Assembly: GCA_024636955.1 (NCBI GenBank)
Contig: JAGXGB010000081.1
Span: 39,263 to 103,262, forward strand
DNA length: 64,000 nucleotides
DNA from: Bacteroidales bacterium
GTDB taxonomy: Bacteria > Bacteroidota > Bacteroidia > Bacteroidales > Lentimicrobiaceae
Direction: 5' to 3'
Part shown: positions 17,881 to 28,155 of the stretch, in pieces
How positions within the stretch are numbered: the stretch's first letter is position 1
Layout of the letters: each line of letters begins with the position of its first letter
Notes under the pieces: generated by a model
Told to the model about the DNA's origin: nothing
The model's database searches: none
What the model saw: only the letters and a program-made list of their open reading frames with translations
Made by a program: the position numbers and the translations under genes

Positions 17881-20535
17881 CTATTTCTGATAATTTTGAT
17901 TAAAGAACTGAAGATAAGGTGGAATTTTCTTCTCTTTGAAAAACACAGGATAGTTTGATGCAGAAATTACAAATTGATCGTAAGTGCCTTCCAAAATACC
18001 CGAGAAAATATACCCATCACTACCTATGTGATTAAAATAAGTCATTGCCTCTTCACTATTTGAAAAAGTGCTAACAGTTATCATCTGCCTGTTCCCATCC
18101 ATAATCACACTATTTACCTGTAGATTTTTCGAAACATAATTTCTGGAGTTAAAGTCAGTAATACGCACTTTTGTTCCATAAACATTAACAGCGGTAGCAT
18201 CAACTATCAGCACATAAAAATGTGATGCAGTTGACTCCATTGAATACATTGAAATATTCTCCGGTGCATCTTCAGGCACTATTCCTCCGTCCTTAGAACC
18301 ATTATTACCTGCACTAGCTTGATTGCCAAGCAACATATTGGCATATGGAACCACTGTTGACGTAGGATAATTTTTAATCAATTGTGCAAGCTCTATCTTC
18401 ATAGTGTCAGTATCAAAAGTCTTACCAAATGACAATGCTCTAAGATACGCGAACTGGGGGGCCAATGCATGGTCAGGATAATTACTAATTGCATCATTGC
18501 TGTATATCACAACAGTTCGGTATAAGCCGTCATTAAATGCCCTGTAAGTTTCTTCATACAATGTTTTTACCCGGTTACTGGCAGCTTCAAGTTCAGCTTT
18601 GTATCCTGGATCCATCAGAATCTTTGCATAATCACTTTCAGGATACTTCTGAATGATTTGATTCTTATGTACTAGCATTTCAGTTGAATCACCCTGATCC
18701 CTTTTTATTCTATATACGTGATAGTGTGCCTGTAGTGCATTGGAGTCGTCAGGAAATCTTTCAAGCAACTTGTGGAAAGTCTTGCTTGCTTCTGTTACAT
18801 CATAAAGTTCCTCTAGGTATATTATTCCTGCACTAAAGAGAGACTGGGCAATTTGAATATTGCTAACTTGTAATTTTTCAGGCGTAAGCGGGAGATTCAT
18901 GAGGTAGGTATCTCTAGAACGGAAGTTAACACCGGTTCCTTTTCCTTTGCCTTCAATAATAGTTGTATCAGAGCTAATGCCGTTTTCTGCAAGTTGATCC
19001 CAATTAACTACCCGTTTGTTGCTTAGCCGCCAGTTATCTTCAAGGCGACGCCGACCCCATTTTCGGGTGAATTCGCTATAACCCATGCCAATGGCTGAAG
19101 GATTATAGAAATACCAGCCACCTCCTCCTACCTGTGTTTGCCCTTCCAAATCCGAAACTCTTTTTCCAGCTAAACCAAAACCTGCTTCCATAGCCAAGCG
19201 TTCTTCCTCTGCTTTTCTTTGCACTTCTTCTTCCCGCTTTACGAACTGAGCAATAGCTTCATCAATTATGGCAAACCTTTCTGCCTCGGGCATATTTGCC
19301 AAATTTTGCAAACTATCTTGTATATGAATTATTTGAAGGTGATCAACCAAGCGAGTAACAATCTCTGTGCGGTCACTTATCTTGTCGTAATCAGGGTATT
19401 CCTCTGGTAGGTAATTCAGCGCGGTATCATAGTACAATTGAGCAAAACCATATTGTTGTTTTTTAAAATAAATATCAGCCAGCTTCAATGCTGAAGTTGA
19501 TTTTTGGAAATCATTATCAACACTTGTAGCTACAGATTTGCGAAGATAATTGACTCCCAGTGTGTCGTTCTTCTCTTTAAAAGCTATATCAGCAAGGGCA
19601 TAATAGATTTGATCCTGAAAATCTTCATTTCTAACTTCTTTAAGCATCTTTTCAAGTTCCCTTACTATGAGTTTGCGGTCACTACGATTGGCATCATAAA
19701 CCCGCGCTAAATTGATACGCGCATTAAAGGCCATTTCAAAGGATGGAGTGCCCTTTATTGCCATAGTATAATATTCAGTAGCTTGGCTATCCTTACCTTC
19801 ATGCTGGTAAATCTGTCCTAAAATAAAATATAGTCTGGTTTTAAACTTTGAACCCGATTGCAAAGGTAACCCAGCTTCAATTGTTTCACGTGCCAAGCTA
19901 TACCTACCTTGTGCAATATACATGTCAGCATAGGCAATTGGTAATCCCTTCCTTACACTCCAGGGCAACAAGGAAGTTTTTGATTCTTCATTCAACTGGT
20001 CGAATAATGAAATAGCTTTCTCGTATTGTTTAAGTTTGTGGAAAGTGCGGCCTGTCCATAGTATAGCTTCATAATGTACTGGTTCATCAGGGTATCTCGA
20101 TGAAACAAACTCGAATGCTCTTCGTGCTGCATTATAATCCTGCTTGAAATAATTTGCCTTGCCAATCATCATGTAACTGTACATGACCCACTTCACATAC
20201 TCCTTGTTGTTAAAGTACATTGAATGCCTTTGGATTACCTTTGAAGCTTTTTCAATGGCCCTGTCCATATTAGGATTTATGGTCTGTGCATTACTTGCAT
20301 TGCCATAATTATAAATCGGTAAAACGGAAATGTAATTATCCTTTGCCGATTTGCTTAATTCATTAACACCTTCCTTCAACGCTTCATTGCCATTCCACCA
20401 TGCATTGTAATGCGCATTGAGGTTGTGGTATACTCTGCGAGTGAAAGTATTTTTCTTCGTTGAACAAGCAGATATGAACACTGTTAAAAGTGTCATAAAT
20501 AGTATGTTGCGGATCAAACGATAGTTAGCAGCCAA
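17881..20535 (-). CDS. porW: T9SS periplasmic lipoprotein PorW/SprE
   Basis: The 884-residue product has a lipoprotein signal with the acylated Cys24 (VFISACSTKKN) and then a long array of TPR-like helical repeats (for example YNAARRAFEFVSSRYPDEP, KQYEKAISLFDQL and FLQ-type repeats in the C-terminal half). The N-terminal block FTRRVYHNLNAHYNAWWNG is typical of SprE/PorW, which is required for type IX secretion and gliding and links the PorKN ring to the outer-membrane translocon. It matches the gldKLMN operon at 29-34 kb. A -7 box TATTTTTG lies upstream on the minus strand at 20588-20581. Confidence 0.9.
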   Translation of the reverse strand: MAANYRLIRNILFMTLLTVFISACSTKKNTFTRRVYHNLNAHYNAWWNGNEALKEGVNELSKSAKDNYISVLPIYNYGNASNAQTINPNMDRAIEKASKVIQRHSMYFNNKEYVKWVMYSYMMIGKANYFKQDYNAARRAFEFVSSRYPDEPVHYEAILWTGRTFHKLKQYEKAISLFDQLNEESKTSLLPWSVRKGLPIAYADMYIAQGRYSLARETIEAGLPLQSGSKFKTRLYFILGQIYQHEGKDSQATEYYTMAIKGTPSFEMAFNARINLARVYDANRSDRKLIVRELEKMLKEVRNEDFQDQIYYALADIAFKEKNDTLGVNYLRKSVATSVDNDFQKSTSALKLADIYFKKQQYGFAQLYYDTALNYLPEEYPDYDKISDRTEIVTRLVDHLQIIHIQDSLQNLANMPEAERFAIIDEAIAQFVKREEEVQRKAEEERLAMEAGFGLAGKRVSDLEGQTQVGGGGWYFYNPSAIGMGYSEFTRKWGRRRLEDNWRLSNKRVVNWDQLAENGISSDTTIIEGKGKGTGVNFRSRDTYLMNLPLTPEKLQVSNIQIAQSLFSAGIIYLEELYDVTEASKTFHKLLERFPDDSNALQAHYHVYRIKRDQGDSTEMLVHKNQIIQKYPESDYAKILMDPGYKAELEAASNRVKTLYEETYRAFNDGLYRTVVIYSNDAISNYPDHALAPQFAYLRALSFGKTFDTDTMKIELAQLIKNYPTSTVVPYANMLLGNQASAGNNGSKDGGIVPEDAPENISMYSMESTASHFYVLIVDATAVNVYGTKVRITDFNSRNYVSKNLQVNSVIMDGNRQMITVSTFSNSEEAMTYFNHIGSDGYIFSGILEGTYDQFVISASNYPVFFKEKKIPPYLQFFNQNYQK

Positions 20536-20580
20536 TGATTATAATGTTTACAATTTTTCTACCTTATAACTGTTAATTTG

Positions 20581-20588
20581 CAAAAATA
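20581..20588 (-). promoter_or_regulatory. Candidate -7 box for porW-bactofilin-atpZ
   Basis: On the minus strand this is TATTTTTG then C, matching TAnnTTTG, 46 bp before the porW start codon. The 230-bp divergent spacer to the P-type ATPase shows no other clear element. Confidence 0.4.
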
Positions 20589-20767
20589 TTTTATTTTTCC
20601 GAAAAGGAAGGAATAAAGTTTGGAATAATGAATATCTGCAGCACTGAATATGGTTGATGAGGCCATTCACCTATAATTATTTATTCTATTTTCTATTGCT
20701 ACTTTTACGCATTAATAACTAATTATGGACTTTAGTGTTCTAATTTTACCAGTCAATAAAAATATTT

Positions 20768-23422
20768 ATGTGGCATAGTAAATCAAAAGAAGAAGTCATT
20801 CATGAAATGAATGTCGATCCTGAACAAGGCTTGTCATCAGATGAAGTACTAAAACGACGTGAAAAGTATGGCAGCAATGTGCTAAACGCAAAGAAGAAAA
20901 AAAGTATTCTTCGCATGTTCGTAAATCAATTAAGCGACTGGTTAATATATGTGCTCTTTGCTGCTGTTGTAATAACACTGATTTTAGGCGAATATATTGA
21001 CTCAATCATTATCCTACTGGTTATTATTATTAATGCCGTACTTGGAGTATTGCAGGAAGTTAAGGCTGGTAAGGCTATTGAAGCTCTTAAGAAAATGTCA
21101 TCACCAAAAGCTTTGGTAAAAAGGAATGGACAAGTATCAGAAATTGATTCAATAGGTATTGTACCTGGTGATATACTTATACTTGATGCAGGTAGGTTTA
21201 TTGCTGCTGACATCAGGATCATAGAATCAATGAATCTTAAAATTGAGGAGTCTGCACTAACAGGTGAGTCGGTGCCATCTGATAAAGGCGCCGACCTTAT
21301 GTATGAAACTGATACTCCTCTGGGCGACAGGGAAAATATGGGCTTTATGACTAATCTTGTCACTTATGGCAGGGGAGTGGGAGTAGTAGTAGGAACTGGC
21401 ATGAACACTGAGGTTGGAAAGATAGCCGAATTCCTTGACACTGATGAGGAAGGTAAAACTCCTCTCGAACTCCGATTGGATGAGTTAGGTAAGATGCTAG
21501 GTAAAATAGCTATTGCAATATGTGTATTTATTTTTATCCTGACTGTAATACAGGGGCGTGATTTAGCTGAAATGTTCTTAATAGCAGTTTCATTAGCAGT
21601 TGCCAGCATTCCTGAAGGATTAGCTGCAATTGTTGCTGTGGTTCTTTCTATTGGTGTTACTATCATGTCAAAAAAGAACGCCATCATCAAAAGGCTTCCT
21701 GCAGTTGAAACTTTAGGGTCAGTAAATATTGTATGCTCTGATAAAACAGGAACTCTCACTCAGAATAAAATGACTGTTGTTCGTTTCTTTACCCTTGGTG
21801 GTGAAGAACAAGTTCAAAGGGAAAAATCAAATACAGCTTCCGAGGATGCCCGATTCTTGGCAAAAGCTATGATTCTTAGCTCTGATGCAACATATAATGA
21901 AGGTAAAGGCACAGGTGATCCCACTGAGATTGCATTGTTGCTTTTTGCTGATGACTTGCAGATAAGCAGGCAACAAGTGAACCGATCGAATAAGCGTATA
22001 GGGGAATTCTCATTTGATTCTGAAAGGAAGCTAATGTCTACACTTACGGATGAAAATGGCAAACATACAGTCTATACCAAAGGAGCTATTGACAATATCA
22101 TAAACATTTCAACCCGGGTGTTGAAAAATGGAGAAGAAATACCTATAACCGACGAACATCGCCGTGAATTCAACAAGGCAACTGTTGATATGTCAAATCA
22201 GGCTCTCCGAACATTAGGTGCTGCTTACAAACATGTTGAAGCAAAAGTTGGTTCGGATGAAATGGAAAGTGACCTGGTGTTGATTGGACTAGTTGGAATG
22301 ATAGATCCGCCCAGAGAAGAAGTCAAATCATCCATTGAGTTGGCCAAATTAGCTGGAATTACTACTATAATGATTACCGGTGACCATAAAAATACGGCCT
22401 ATGCTATTGCACGTGAACTTAAAATTGCTGATCAACCAGAGCAGGCAATTACAGGTCAGGAGATTGATAAATTCAGTGATGATGAATTTGCTGAACGCGT
22501 GTCAGACTTTTATGTTTATGCGCGGGTTTCTCCTGAGCATAAAGTAAAAATCGTAAAAGCTTTAAAAGCTAAAGGTAATGTCGTTTCTATGACTGGTGAT
22601 GGTGTTAATGATGCACCATCGCTTAACGCAGCTGATATTGGTGTTGCAATGGGAATTACAGGCACTGATGTGGCAAAAGGTGCATCGGACATGATACTTA
22701 CTGATGACAATTTTGCAACTATTATTATTGCCATTGAGCAAGGAAGAAACATCTACAACAACATTAAGAAATCAGTTGTGTTCCTCCTCACATGTAATAT
22801 CGGAGAAGTTGTTGCTATGCTAGTCACCCTTCTTATTGGATGGCCTGTTCCTCTGATAGCTACGCAGCTACTATGGATCAATCTTTTAACCGACTCTCTG
22901 CCTGCCATTGCATTGGGTATGGACCCTGGTGATCCTGATGTTATGAAAGAAAAACCCCGCAACCCAAAAGAAAGTTTCTTTTCTGGAGGTGTAGCACTGC
23001 ATGCAATATTTGGCGGAGCTTTGATAGGATTCCTAACAATTTTTGCTTTCTGGTATGGATTTTACGAATTAGGGTATAGCCCATTTGATAAAGGAATACC
23101 TGAAGAGGTTATATCATATGCCCGTACTATGGCTTTCATGGTTCTAGTTGCAAGCCAAATGTTTTATGCTTTGGCAATGAGAAATAGCATCAAATCTATA
23201 TTCAAAATCGGCATATTCACCAACAAGTACCTCATAGGAGCTATTGTATTCGGCATTTTGGCCCAGCTGTTAGTCATTGAGGTGCCTTTTATGCAAAAAG
23301 CCTTTGGCCTTCAAATGCTTGATACAAACGGATGGTTAGTCGCTATTGGATTAGGTTTATTGCCACTGATAGTGAACGAGCTCTATAAGTTAGTTTTAGT
23401 ATCTTTGCACCGCTTTAGATAA
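20768..23422 (+). CDS. Calcium-type cation-transporting P-ATPase
   Basis: The 884-residue P2A-like ATPase pumps a cation, most likely Ca2+, across the inner membrane. It has an N-terminal cation-ATPase domain, LTGESVP with the dephosphorylation Glu167, ASIPEGLAA in TM4 (the PEGL ion-site motif of SERCA-type pumps), the phosphorylated Asp325 in CSDKTGTLT, a nucleotide-binding domain with YTKGAID, the TGDGVNDAPSL hinge and a C-terminal group of membrane helices. It lies 10 bp before the M23 peptidase gene, whose -7 box falls inside its 3' end. The ion is inferred from the motif class. Confidence 0.9.
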   Translation: MWHSKSKEEVIHEMNVDPEQGLSSDEVLKRREKYGSNVLNAKKKKSILRMFVNQLSDWLIYVLFAAVVITLILGEYIDSIIILLVIIINAVLGVLQEVKAGKAIEALKKMSSPKALVKRNGQVSEIDSIGIVPGDILILDAGRFIAADIRIIESMNLKIEESALTGESVPSDKGADLMYETDTPLGDRENMGFMTNLVTYGRGVGVVVGTGMNTEVGKIAEFLDTDEEGKTPLELRLDELGKMLGKIAIAICVFIFILTVIQGRDLAEMFLIAVSLAVASIPEGLAAIVAVVLSIGVTIMSKKNAIIKRLPAVETLGSVNIVCSDKTGTLTQNKMTVVRFFTLGGEEQVQREKSNTASEDARFLAKAMILSSDATYNEGKGTGDPTEIALLLFADDLQISRQQVNRSNKRIGEFSFDSERKLMSTLTDENGKHTVYTKGAIDNIINISTRVLKNGEEIPITDEHRREFNKATVDMSNQALRTLGAAYKHVEAKVGSDEMESDLVLIGLVGMIDPPREEVKSSIELAKLAGITTIMITGDHKNTAYAIARELKIADQPEQAITGQEIDKFSDDEFAERVSDFYVYARVSPEHKVKIVKALKAKGNVVSMTGDGVNDAPSLNAADIGVAMGITGTDVAKGASDMILTDDNFATIIIAIEQGRNIYNNIKKSVVFLLTCNIGEVVAMLVTLLIGWPVPLIATQLLWINLLTDSLPAIALGMDPGDPDVMKEKPRNPKESFFSGGVALHAIFGGALIGFLTIFAFWYGFYELGYSPFDKGIPEEVISYARTMAFMVLVASQMFYALAMRNSIKSIFKIGIFTNKYLIGAIVFGILAQLLVIEVPFMQKAFGLQMLDTNGWLVAIGLGLLPLIVNELYKLVLVSLHRFR
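23400..23407 (+). promoter_or_regulatory. Candidate internal -7 box before the M23 peptidase gene
   Basis: TATCTTTG followed by C lies within the last codons of the ATPase gene, 26 bp before the M23 start codon. It could allow separate transcription of M23-dxr. No -33 box is seen. Confidence 0.35.
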
Positions 23423-23432
23423 TTAGAACTGA

Positions 23433-24332
23433 ATGGCTAAGAGAGATGCTGACTTCCCGGAAAAAAAAGTGCGCTGGTATCAGAAGCTTCGTGATAAATA
23501 CCGACTTGTTATTTTAAATGAAGATACATTTGAAGAAAAGCTTTCTTTCAGCTTGTCAAGAATGAATGTGTTTGTAGTTATGGGCATGATTGCCATTATC
23601 TTTATCTTTCTTACTACTTACCTGATTGCTTTTACACCTTTGAAAGAATATATCCCCGGATACAACGATGCGGATGTTCAGGAAGAACTTTATGAATTGC
23701 AATTGAGAGCTGACTCACTGGAGAATGCATTCAGGAGCAAAGATCTATTCATTGCTAACATGAGAAGAGTAATGATGGGTGAGTCTGAAGATGTTGTTAA
23801 AAATGTAAATGTAACAGATTCTTCAAACTATTTGAAGTACGATAATATTACACTCAAAAAGTCAAAGGAAGATTCACTTTTGAGGTCAGAATATGAAAAG
23901 AGTAACCAGTACAGCCTTACAACTAACACTAATCCTGAGCGACGGAATAGCTCTTTTAGCGACATCACTGGCCTTTTCCCACCTGTAAAAGGTATTATCA
24001 CCAGCAAATTTAATATCTCATCCAAACACTATGGAATTGATATTGTAGCGGCAAAAAATGAAGCAGTTAAGTCAGCTTATGATGGAACGGTTATATTCTC
24101 TGAGTGGAGTTCACAAACCGGCCATGTTATTGCAATTCAGCATACAAACAACGTGATAAGCGTTTATAAACATAATTCTGTAATTCTCCGTAAACAAGGT
24201 TCCAGGGTAAGGGCAGGTGAAAGCATTGCTATAATTGGTGAATCAGGTGAGTATTCTACTGGTCCTCATCTTCATTTTGAATTATGGATTAACGGAAACC
24301 CTGTTAATCCTGAAAACTTCGTGATATTTTAG
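23433..24332 (+). CDS. Membrane-anchored M23 (LytM) metallopeptidase
   Basis: A 299-residue envelope protein: basic cytoplasmic N-terminus, one membrane helix at about 48-68 (VVMGMIAIIFIFLTTYLIAF), a coiled-coil stretch at about 80-110, and a C-terminal peptidase domain. All zinc and catalytic residues are present: His199 and Asp203 in HYGID, a His in VYKHNS, and HLH at 279-281. It should therefore be an active peptidoglycan endopeptidase, not one of the degenerate LytM activators. It precedes dxr by 8 bp; this neighbourhood recurs in Bacteroidota. Confidence 0.9.
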   Translation: MAKRDADFPEKKVRWYQKLRDKYRLVILNEDTFEEKLSFSLSRMNVFVVMGMIAIIFIFLTTYLIAFTPLKEYIPGYNDADVQEELYELQLRADSLENAFRSKDLFIANMRRVMMGESEDVVKNVNVTDSSNYLKYDNITLKKSKEDSLLRSEYEKSNQYSLTTNTNPERRNSSFSDITGLFPPVKGIITSKFNISSKHYGIDIVAAKNEAVKSAYDGTVIFSEWSSQTGHVIAIQHTNNVISVYKHNSVILRKQGSRVRAGESIAIIGESGEYSTGPHLHFELWINGNPVNPENFVIF

Positions 24333-24340
24333 TTTATAAG

Positions 24341-25504
24341 ATGAAAAATAAACGAAGGATTGCAATTTTAGGCTCAACTGGTTCCATTGGTACTCAGGCA
24401 CTTGAAGTAATCAGTAAGTATCCTGATTTATTTGAAGTTACGGTGCTTGCCGCTAACAATAATGTTGACTTGTTAATCCAACAATCCTTCAAATTTAGGC
24501 CTGATACTGTAGTTATTACTAACCCCGATCATTACAATACAGTCTCATCTGCGCTTGACCCAATTGATATAAAAGTCTATACGGGGAGTGAGTCATTATG
24601 CCAGGTAATGGAAATGGAGACCATTGACATGGTTTTGATTGCAATGGTTGGTTTTTCAGGTTTAAAGCCTACTATCAGTGCCATTAATGCCGGCAAAGCC
24701 ATCGCACTGGCTAATAAAGAAGTTTTAGTTGTTGCCGGGCAAATAGTTACCGAATTAGCCAATAAAATGAGGGTCGCGCTGCTTCCTGTTGACTCAGAGC
24801 ATTCTGCTATATTCCAGTGCCTTGTTGGTGAATTAAGTAATCCTGAGAAAATATATCTAACTGCATCGGGTGGGCCTTTCAGAGGTATGAGTATAGATTC
24901 TATGTATGATGTGAGTGTAAATCAGGCCTTGAAGCATCCAAAATGGACAATGGGTGATAAAATTACTATTGATTCAGCTACAATGATGAATAAAGGCCTT
25001 GAGGTTATTGAAGCAAAATGGCTATTTAATCTTAAACATGAGCAGATTGACATTTTAGTGCACCCGGAATCAATAGTTCATAGCATGGTTCAGTTCAAAG
25101 ATGGTTCACTTAAAGCCCAGATGGGCATTGCTGATATGCGCTTACCTATACAATATGCATTCTCTTTTCCTACCAGGCTTGAAAGTGATTATGGGAGACT
25201 TGATTTCCATGACTTAAGTAGTTTGACTTTCGAGGCTCCTGACAGAACTGCATTCCCATGTATTGATCTTGCCTATACTGCAATTGCTAAAGGCGGTAAT
25301 ATGCCCTGCATCTTAAATGCCGCTAATGAGATAGCAGTCTCAGCCTTTCTAAATGGTAAAATCAATTTCACAAGCATTCCTGAAGTAATTGAGAAATGTA
25401 TGTCATTCTCGCCTTTTGATCCTAAACCTGATTATGATTCATTACTTGAAACCGATCAATTTGTTAGGGTTAAAGCTATGGAATACTGTAAAATGCAAAC
25501 ATAA
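24341..25504 (+). CDS. dxr: 1-deoxy-D-xylulose 5-phosphate reductoisomerase
   Basis: Dxr catalyses the first committed step of the MEP isoprenoid pathway, from DXP to 2-C-methyl-D-erythritol 4-phosphate with NADPH. The 387-residue length is normal. GSTGSIGTQALEVI is the NADPH site, LANKEVLVVAG and PVDSEHSAIFQCL carry the substrate and metal ligands, ASGGPFRG is the phosphate loop, and HPKWTMGDKITIDSATMMNKG is the flexible catalytic loop region. Nothing suggests decay. Its coexistence with the mevalonate operon at 49-53 kb is unusual and is reported below. Confidence 0.96.
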   Translation: MKNKRRIAILGSTGSIGTQALEVISKYPDLFEVTVLAANNNVDLLIQQSFKFRPDTVVITNPDHYNTVSSALDPIDIKVYTGSESLCQVMEMETIDMVLIAMVGFSGLKPTISAINAGKAIALANKEVLVVAGQIVTELANKMRVALLPVDSEHSAIFQCLVGELSNPEKIYLTASGGPFRGMSIDSMYDVSVNQALKHPKWTMGDKITIDSATMMNKGLEVIEAKWLFNLKHEQIDILVHPESIVHSMVQFKDGSLKAQMGIADMRLPIQYAFSFPTRLESDYGRLDFHDLSSLTFEAPDRTAFPCIDLAYTAIAKGGNMPCILNAANEIAVSAFLNGKINFTSIPEVIEKCMSFSPFDPKPDYDSLLETDQFVRVKAMEYCKMQT

Positions 25505-25600
25505 AAAATTAACATACTTTGGCTGATATTTTCTAACCCAACAATCACTTCAAAACCTTAACTTACTATTTTTGTTAATTAAAATCATCAATTGCCCCAT

Positions 25601-26923
25601 ATGGAAATATTAATTAAAGCAGCTCAACTGCTTCTGAGTCTTTCAATTCTTGTGATCTTTCATGAATTCGGTCATTTTATTGCAGCCAAAATATTCAAAA
25701 CCAGAGTAGAAAAGTTTTACTTATTCTTTAACCCATGGTTCTCGCTCCTGAAGTTTAAAAAAGGTGAAACAGAGTATGGCGTAGGTTGGTTACCTCTCGG
25801 TGGTTATGTTAAAATCTCCGGTATGATTGATGAGTCAATGGATAAGGAGCAGATGGGCCAACCACCTCAACCTTATGAATTCAGAAGCAAGCCTTCATGG
25901 CAGCGTCTCATAATTATGGTAGGAGGTGTTACAGTGAATATATTGCTGGCTATTGCAATATATATTGGACTGCTTTGGGTATGGGGTGAACAGTATCTGC
26001 CTACTTCTGAAGTAAAATACGGTATTGTTGCTGATAGTGTAGCCGAACAAATGGGGTTGCGCGATGGAGATAGAATCCTTACTATTGATAATGAATACGT
26101 TGAAGACTTCTACAAGATACCTGGTAAAATTATTCTTGATAATGCAAAGACGATTCAGGTTATAAGGGATGAAAAACCATATACCGTTAATATTCCCGAT
26201 GGATTTATTGCTCGCCTTCTTAAACATCAATCTACAGAATTTATCAATCCGAGGGTTCCTTTTATTATCGACAAGTTCACCAAGGATTCCCCTGCCGAAA
26301 AAGCAGGCTTGCAGCCAGGCGACAGGGTTATTGGAATAAATGATTCTATCTTGCCTTACTTTGATCAATATAAAGATGTTCTCGACAGCCATGCCAGAGA
26401 AGAAATTAGCTTGATTACATTAAGAGGTGCAGATACCATGCATTTTAAAGTTCAACTTGACGAAACAGCCAAGATTGGAGCTTTCCTTATTCATCCAAAC
26501 AAGATTTTCAAGATAAAGGAACATGAGTACACATTAATATCTGCTATACCAGCTGGCTTTAAACGTACCTGGAAACAGATGGGTAGTTATATGAAGCAGT
26601 TAAAGTTGTTATTCCTTCCTGAAGTAAAAGCTTACGAATCAGTTGGTGGATTTATTTCAATAGGAAATATCTTCCCTGCGCAATGGGATTGGCTTTCATT
26701 CTGGAGTTTAACTGCTTTTCTTTCTATCATGTTAGGTATACTTAATTTATTACCAATACCTGCATTGGATGGAGGTCATGTGCTCTTCTTGCTGTATGAA
26801 ATTGTTACCGGCCGCAAACCTTCTGATAAATTCCTTGAGTATGCGCAAATTGTTGGCATGGTATTGCTATTCGGTTTACTCATACTTGCCAATGGTAATG
26901 ATGTAGTGAAACTATTCAGGTAG
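25601..26923 (+). CDS. rseP: Site-2 protease RseP
   Basis: An inner-membrane zinc metalloprotease of 440 residues that cleaves transmembrane anti-sigma factors and remnant signal peptides. HEFGH at residues 21-25 in the first helix and LDGG in the last helices (Asp390, PIPALDGGH) supply the zinc ligands. Two PDZ-like regions lie between (DSVAEQMGLRDGDRIL and DSPAEKAGLQPGDRVIG). I take the ATG at 25601 (MEILIKAAQ); an in-frame TTG nine bases earlier is less likely. It follows dxr by 96 bp, with a TATTTTTG -7-like box at 25567-25574. Confidence 0.95.
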   Translation: MEILIKAAQLLLSLSILVIFHEFGHFIAAKIFKTRVEKFYLFFNPWFSLLKFKKGETEYGVGWLPLGGYVKISGMIDESMDKEQMGQPPQPYEFRSKPSWQRLIIMVGGVTVNILLAIAIYIGLLWVWGEQYLPTSEVKYGIVADSVAEQMGLRDGDRILTIDNEYVEDFYKIPGKIILDNAKTIQVIRDEKPYTVNIPDGFIARLLKHQSTEFINPRVPFIIDKFTKDSPAEKAGLQPGDRVIGINDSILPYFDQYKDVLDSHAREEISLITLRGADTMHFKVQLDETAKIGAFLIHPNKIFKIKEHEYTLISAIPAGFKRTWKQMGSYMKQLKLLFLPEVKAYESVGGFISIGNIFPAQWDWLSFWSLTAFLSIMLGILNLLPIPALDGGHVLFLLYEIVTGRKPSDKFLEYAQIVGMVLLFGLLILANGNDVVKLFR

Positions 26924-26954
26924 TCTTTCTAATGTTATTGCTTTAGAGCTTATC

Positions 26955-27884
26955 TTACAAATTCGACACTTTATCACTTAGCGACCTGAATCCTTCTCCC
27001 AATATTTCATTTGCATCAACAACTGTAACAAATGCTTCAGGGTCAATCTGATGAATATATTCCTGAAGTATAGCCAGCTCACGACGATTGAGGACAGTGA
27101 AAATGATTGTCTTATCAATATTGTTGTACATCCCTTTGCCCGGTATGTAGGTGCCGCCTCTTTGGAGGTCGTTAATTATTTTTTTCCTGATGAGTTCAAA
27201 TTCTACTGATATTATAAGGAGCATTTTATCGTAACTAACCCCCTGCATGGTAATATCAATCACTTTCCCTGTGATGAAAATAACTATCCATGAATATAAG
27301 GGGATTTTCCAGTCTTTAAAAACCACAAGGCCCAAAAGCACAATCACTGAATCAACATAAATCATAAGCTGCCCCAAAGGAAGGCGTGTATACTTTGAAA
27401 TAACCATGGCTACAATGTCCGACCCGCCTGATGTAGCCTTGGCATTAAATATTAATCCAAGACCAAACCCAATAAGTACTCCTCCGAAAATGCAAGCCAC
27501 CAAAATATCATTGGAAAGCCCTAAAGGATCATTTTCACCAACATAGTATGTAAGTAAATCCATGAAGGCTGAAGTCAGCACAAACCCAATAATAGTTTTA
27601 ACACCGAATCGCGGGCCCAGAATCTTTATCCCAACAATAGTAAGTGGTATATTAAGTACAAGCCCAAAAAGTCCTATTGGTATGCCCGTTGGCCAAAATG
27701 AAAACATACCGGCAGTGAGGTGGTGAACAACTATACCTATTCCGTATACACCACCCGGCACGATATTATAAGGGTTTATAAAGAACACAAAACCGGCTGC
27801 TAATATGAAAGATCCAATGATTATCAGCGTATAAGCCTTAAACCAAAGGACTGAAAATAACTTCTCATTTTGAACAAATGCCAT
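26955..27884 (-). CDS. YitT-family membrane protein (DUF2179)
   Basis: A 309-residue inner-membrane protein with about five to six hydrophobic helices in the first 200 residues (for example FKAYTLIIIGSFILAAGFVFF and GGVLIGFGLGLIFNAKATSGG, the latter a conserved YitT block) and a soluble C-terminal DUF2179 domain (DKTIIFTVLNRRELAILQEYIHQIDPEAFVTV). Family members are widespread and possibly transport small molecules, but the function is unknown. It converges with rseP and is divergent from porP. Confidence 0.87.
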   Translation of the reverse strand: MAFVQNEKLFSVLWFKAYTLIIIGSFILAAGFVFFINPYNIVPGGVYGIGIVVHHLTAGMFSFWPTGIPIGLFGLVLNIPLTIVGIKILGPRFGVKTIIGFVLTSAFMDLLTYYVGENDPLGLSNDILVACIFGGVLIGFGLGLIFNAKATSGGSDIVAMVISKYTRLPLGQLMIYVDSVIVLLGLVVFKDWKIPLYSWIVIFITGKVIDITMQGVSYDKMLLIISVEFELIRKKIINDLQRGGTYIPGKGMYNNIDKTIIFTVLNRRELAILQEYIHQIDPEAFVTVVDANEILGEGFRSLSDKVSNL

Positions 27885-27911
27885 GATATCTTATTTAGAT
27901 GTATGATGATA

Positions 27912-27943
27912 CAAAGCTATGACACAATATAGTGTTGAGCAAG
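27912..27943 (-). promoter_or_regulatory. Candidate promoter for the YitT-family gene
   Basis: On the minus strand CTTG (27943-27940) is followed after 20 bp by TAGCTTTG (27919-27912), close to TTTG-N19-TAnnTTTG, 27 bp before the start codon. Confidence 0.45.
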
Positions 27944-28001
27944 TCGTTTTTATTCTTCTTGCCATTAGTGCTGTGGAGTGAGGAACTTTTTTTTCCTTAC
28001 T

Positions 28002-28031
28002 GTTGTTTTTAAATAGATTGTATTACTTTTG
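28002..28031 (+). promoter_or_regulatory. Candidate promoter for porP
   Basis: GTTG at 28002-28005 and TACTTTTG at 28024-28031 are separated by 18 bp and resemble the Bacteroidota promoter. This would leave an untranslated leader of roughly 120 bases before porP. Confidence 0.4.
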
Positions 28032-28155
28032 TGATTATTTTTGATCAATAGTGAAAGTACTTGCCGAGTATACCTTTCTACTTCGACAACTAACTCAAGA
28101 CAAATTATAGATAGATATTGTTACTGTTTAAACTATTAGTTTTAGTAATGCTAAA

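Noticed and set aside
21364..21759. A 131-codon minus-strand frame inside the P-type ATPase gene
   Set aside because: It is the antisense of a well-conserved coding region (the PEGL/DKTGT area) and has no family features; the same applies to other antisense frames in groEL, ade and catalase.
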